64,000 nucleotides of DNA from Trichocoleus desertorum NBK24 (GTDB lineage: Bacteria > Cyanobacteriota > Cyanobacteriia > FACHB-46), in contig NZ_CP116619.1 in assembly GCF_030409055.1 (NCBI RefSeq), positions 5,076,924 through 5,140,923 of the forward strand, in the 5' to 3' direction. The notes under the pieces were generated by a model that ran no database searches, had not been told where the DNA came from, and saw only the letters and a list, made by a program, of their open reading frames with translations. Positions 61,397 through 64,000 of the stretch are shown piece by piece. Both the position numbers and the translations under genes were made by a program. The number at the start of each line of letters is the position of its first letter. The first letter of the stretch is position 1.

Positions 61397-63430
61397 CTAT
61401 TCGTCCCAGTCATCATAATCAGGATATTGAGATGGGGCTGCTCCGTGACGCTCCAGAATCGCACCATAATCAGTTCTGGAGTCATCAGGTTGGATTTTCT
61501 CTAGCTGCACTTCAAACTTCCACCAGTCCCCAAAATCAAAAACATACGTCATTGAAGCGCCTTCAGCTAGAGGTAGGTCACCGATTCGCACTTCATCTGT
61601 TGTTGGAGAACTTTCTGCATAGGGATGGGAGACTTCTATGGTGCGCCCTAAAGGGTTTTTATAGATAAACATATCCAAGTGATCGGAGTCGAACTCGACC
61701 GATTCAAGGATCAAACCGCTTAAATCCGCTAGCGTCATTTGGCTAGAAATAGCAATGCGCCGCCAAACTTTACCCAGGTAGACCTTGAAGAGATAGACAC
61801 CTGGACGAAATTCATACTTGGGAACCGCTAAACTGTTCTGCCACTCAAGGAAATAAGGTTGCAGATGAGCCTGTAATTCGCCGAAAGGAATAGTTGGATC
61901 GGTTTCTGACTCCCACACCATGCCATGTGCCATGAAAGCATGGATGATCACTGTCATCAAGGCATCCCCTAGGGGCGATCGCTTAATCTTCTTAATTCGC
62001 CAACCTTTGCCAGCCTCTGGCTTACCCGATTCTACTTCCAAGAGGCCAAACATTTTGAACAATGCAACATTATAGAAGTCAGGATAGTAGACCAACCATT
62101 GTTGCTCACTGTAGCTACTAAATCTCTTGCCACGACTGGGAACATTAGGCCAAAATCGGATACATTTTGCTCCCTCATTGAGAGGGCTTCTTTGTTCTCC
62201 CAGCATCTCCCCATGTCCTCGAATCAGCCAGGCTTCTAGTAACGTAAAGTACTGCTCGGTGGGATTGAGAGAGCGCCAGGATTGTAGTAGCGTCGGCTCA
62301 AGCATCAAAAATCGCTTTTTGCCCCTACTCACAATTTGTCCTAAACCAGTCGTTCGCAGCAGCAGGTACAGCCCATGAATAGGGGAATAAGACTTCTGTA
62401 CAGGCCGCTTCAGGTCTAGCTGAATGGGTTCGCTCAGACGTTGATTCAGCTCTGCCAGGGATTTTTGCGGCAATAGGTGCTGAGTGCCGCTAACAGCAAC
62501 GCCTGCTTCGCCCACAAAATCGAGTAAAGTCTGAAAATCGCGCAGGATGGTTCCGGGTTCAGCGTTGCTAATCTGCTGCTGGGTTAAGAGCGCAACGTGT
62601 TCGGGAGACAGGGGCGGTAGTTCCTCAGCTACCTGCTGCAACATTGTTCTTTGGAATTCCTGAAAAAAGCCTTCCGGAGATGACGTATTAGATAAAGAGA
62701 GAGGGGCGATCGCATCTCCCTCTGCTTCACCATCCAACACCTCACCTCCCAAAGTCCCTAAAAGCTGCTGAAATTCTGCAGGCACTGGTGCAGAGGAGCT
62801 ACCCAGCATGGCATTCAGGTTACTCAATAACATTCCTAAGCCAGGTGGAACCCCAGGTGGCATAGAAGGAGTACTAGCGGTGGTTTCGCGAAGTTGCTGG
62901 TTGTATTGCTCCTGAAAGGCTTTGAGTCCTGCCTCTGTTGTCATATCAAAGCCTGCCGCCATCCCAGCGGAAACAAAAGATTTCGCCATGCCAAACCGAT
63001 TGGGATCGTTCATGATGTCTTTGTACTTAGGCTGAGTTTTCTCTAGAAACTTGATGATTTGGGTGGCGTTACGGTGTTTATAGGCCCGCTTGAGAAATTG
63101 CCAAAAAGCGATCAGCTCAGGGATAGTTGTATCTGCCTCATCTGGGTGCTGCAACGTCACCTTTTGTGGGAATAGCCCCGTCACGATCGCCTCTACATCT
63201 TGCTTAGTCATGCGAGGCAAAGTCACGGAGCGATAGGCATAGCCAAAGTAAAGCAATTGGTCAATCCAACTCCCCACATACTCTACCATCTCTGGATAGG
63301 CAGTCAGATAAGCTTTGCCTTCTGGAGATTCAATAAATTCTTTGGCTAGATCTGCAACAAACTCTTCCAAGGCCGCGATCGCCTCGTCATAGTCTTGAAT
63401 GGCATCAATGCGGTTGAGATCAATCGTCAT
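61397..63430 (-). CDS. PRiA4_ORF3 (pRiA4b ORF-3)-like domain protein with large N-terminal region
   Basis: A 677-residue protein. The C-terminal ~130 residues (from about 545) form a plasmid pRiA4b ORF-3-like domain: YLFKVYLGKVWRRIAISSQMTLADLSGLI, then TYVFDFGDWWKFEVQLEKI and a terminal YPDYDDWDE. The first ~540 residues are acidic/helical with a Gly/Met/Pro-rich patch (MPPGVPPGLGMLLSNLNAML). This domain is widespread, sometimes next to mobile elements, but has no proven activity. No transposase is nearby. GGAAC precedes the ATG. It begins 57 bases from the leftward ABC exporter's stop. Confidence 0.82.
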   Translation of the reverse strand: MTIDLNRIDAIQDYDEAIAALEEFVADLAKEFIESPEGKAYLTAYPEMVEYVGSWIDQLLYFGYAYRSVTLPRMTKQDVEAIVTGLFPQKVTLQHPDEADTTIPELIAFWQFLKRAYKHRNATQIIKFLEKTQPKYKDIMNDPNRFGMAKSFVSAGMAAGFDMTTEAGLKAFQEQYNQQLRETTASTPSMPPGVPPGLGMLLSNLNAMLGSSSAPVPAEFQQLLGTLGGEVLDGEAEGDAIAPLSLSNTSSPEGFFQEFQRTMLQQVAEELPPLSPEHVALLTQQQISNAEPGTILRDFQTLLDFVGEAGVAVSGTQHLLPQKSLAELNQRLSEPIQLDLKRPVQKSYSPIHGLYLLLRTTGLGQIVSRGKKRFLMLEPTLLQSWRSLNPTEQYFTLLEAWLIRGHGEMLGEQRSPLNEGAKCIRFWPNVPSRGKRFSSYSEQQWLVYYPDFYNVALFKMFGLLEVESGKPEAGKGWRIKKIKRSPLGDALMTVIIHAFMAHGMVWESETDPTIPFGELQAHLQPYFLEWQNSLAVPKYEFRPGVYLFKVYLGKVWRRIAISSQMTLADLSGLILESVEFDSDHLDMFIYKNPLGRTIEVSHPYAESSPTTDEVRIGDLPLAEGASMTYVFDFGDWWKFEVQLEKIQPDDSRTDYGAILERHGAAPSQYPDYDDWDE

Positions 63431-63486
63431 GGCAGTACCGTTCCTGATCGCTACTTAAAATTATGCAACTTAGATCGATACATTGA

Positions 63487-64000
63487 TCACGCTGCTGTAG
63501 TTGCACCGAGTTGAAGAGCGTAGAGATTGGCGTAGACTCCCTGTTGAGCGATTAGTTCGGCATGAGTACCAGATTCTACAATTTGTCCTTGTTGAATCAC
63601 TAGCACCTGATCGGCTTGGGTGACAGTGCTGAGGCGGTGGGCAATTACGAAGCTGGTACGACCTTTGAGAAGACGGGCGATCGCATCTTGGACTAAAGCC
63701 TCCGTGCGGGTGTCGATGCTGCTAGTAGCTTCATCAAGAATGAGAATCCGAGGATTGATTAAGACGGCACGCGCAATGCTCACGAGTTGCCGTTGTCCTT
63801 GGCTGAGGGGAGCGCCGCGTTCTCCTAACTGGGTTGAGTATCCCTGAGGAAGGGAGATGACAAACTCGTGCACATTCGCCAGTTGAGCGGCAGCTTCAAT
63901 ATCCGCTTGAGTGGCGTGGGGAGAACCAAAGGCGATGTTTTCGGCCACGGTGCCGCTGAAGAGAATATTGTCTTGCAAAACGATGCCAATCTGCCGACGC
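63487..64000 (-). CDS. ABC exporter ATPase, C-terminal part (cut by window edge)
   Basis: The last ~170 residues of an ATP-binding cassette, open to the window's right edge. RQIGIVLQDNILFSGTVAENI is the Q-loop region, LSQGQRQLVSIARAV the signature, ILILDEATSSID the Walker B, and AHRLSTVTQ the switch His. The sequence is typical of MsbA/multidrug-type exporters (membrane and ATPase domains fused); the membrane part would lie beyond 64000. Its substrate cannot be inferred. Confidence 0.92.
   Translation of the reverse strand, partial: RRQIGIVLQDNILFSGTVAENIAFGSPHATQADIEAAAQLANVHEFVISLPQGYSTQLGERGAPLSQGQRQLVSIARAVLINPRILILDEATSSIDTRTEALVQDAIARLLKGRTSFVIAHRLSTVTQADQVLVIQQGQIVESGTHAELIAQQGVYANLYALQLGATTAA

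Noticed and set aside
61397-63430. Transposon passenger interpretation of the PRiA4_ORF3 protein
   Set aside because: The domain can be linked to mobile elements, but no transposase or inverted repeats flank it and the gene has normal host features.
1-64000. CRISPR array or prophage
   Set aside because: No regularly spaced repeat set and no run of phage structural genes was seen in the window.

Overview
The window is chromosomal DNA from a cyanobacterium. The octamer GCGATCGC (HIP1) recurs throughout. The ndhA-ndhI-ndhG-ndhE block of the photosynthetic NDH-1 complex is present, and many genes belong to families known mainly from cyanobacteria. The signalling load (two hybrid histidine kinases, a TPR Ser/Thr kinase, a CHASE4-type adenylate cyclase) suits a large-genome filamentous lineage such as a Leptolyngbya-like one, but genus cannot be fixed from this sequence. 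No rRNA, tRNA, CRISPR array or intact insertion sequence was seen.

Layout. 1-2850: end of a family-4 uracil-DNA glycosylase, then a leftward tyrS-pyrF-hypothetical operon. 3284-8540: class A PBP, RRM RNA-binding protein, DUF937 protein with an EF-hand loop, membrane GTPase, small membrane protein. 8832-18175: a rightward signalling block with an RsbQ/KAI2-like hydrolase overlapping a hybrid kinase gene, a second hybrid kinase and a Ser/Thr kinase with TPRs. 18194-19926: small accessory genes (DUF4926, RHH-like protein plus HNH nuclease, an orphan). 20045-24304: uvrA, an epoxide-hydrolase-like protein and a small Cys-rich protein. 24393-31809 (leftward): ndhE, ndhG, ndhI, ndhA, gltA, sixA, a DHH phosphoesterase and an HNH protein. 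31894-34962: adenylate cyclase. 35474-43693: alr, CNT nucleoside transporter, DUF3318, a GT39-like membrane protein, ilvE, a polyphosphate-glucokinase-like ROK protein and DUF486. 43710-46479: an orphan membrane protein and an AT-rich, HIP1-free three-gene cassette ending in an HNH nuclease. 46650-51828: lipoprotein, CPA2 antiporter with Usp domains, and an ArsR-type (RexT-like) regulator divergent from thioredoxin and an old-yellow-enzyme. 51935-58975: C39-like protein, second DUF697-like GTPase, DCC protein, an overlapping GT28/GH1 pair and a hypothetical. 59084-64000: small membrane proteins, TVP38 protein, nudC, a PRiA4_ORF3-type protein and the end of an ABC exporter.

Working together. 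The ndh genes form one respiratory/cyclic-electron-flow transcription unit. The ArsR-trx-OYE arrangement looks like a self-regulated peroxide or electrophile response with visible dyad operators. The hydrolase/PAS-kinase pair resembles the RsbQ-RsbP sensing module with a phosphorelay output. The GT28/GH1 pair suggests glycolipid synthesis plus remodelling. The strongest candidates for something undescribed are the cassette at 44981-46479, the RHH/HNH pair at 18541-19364 and the GT28/GH1 pair at 55571-58316.
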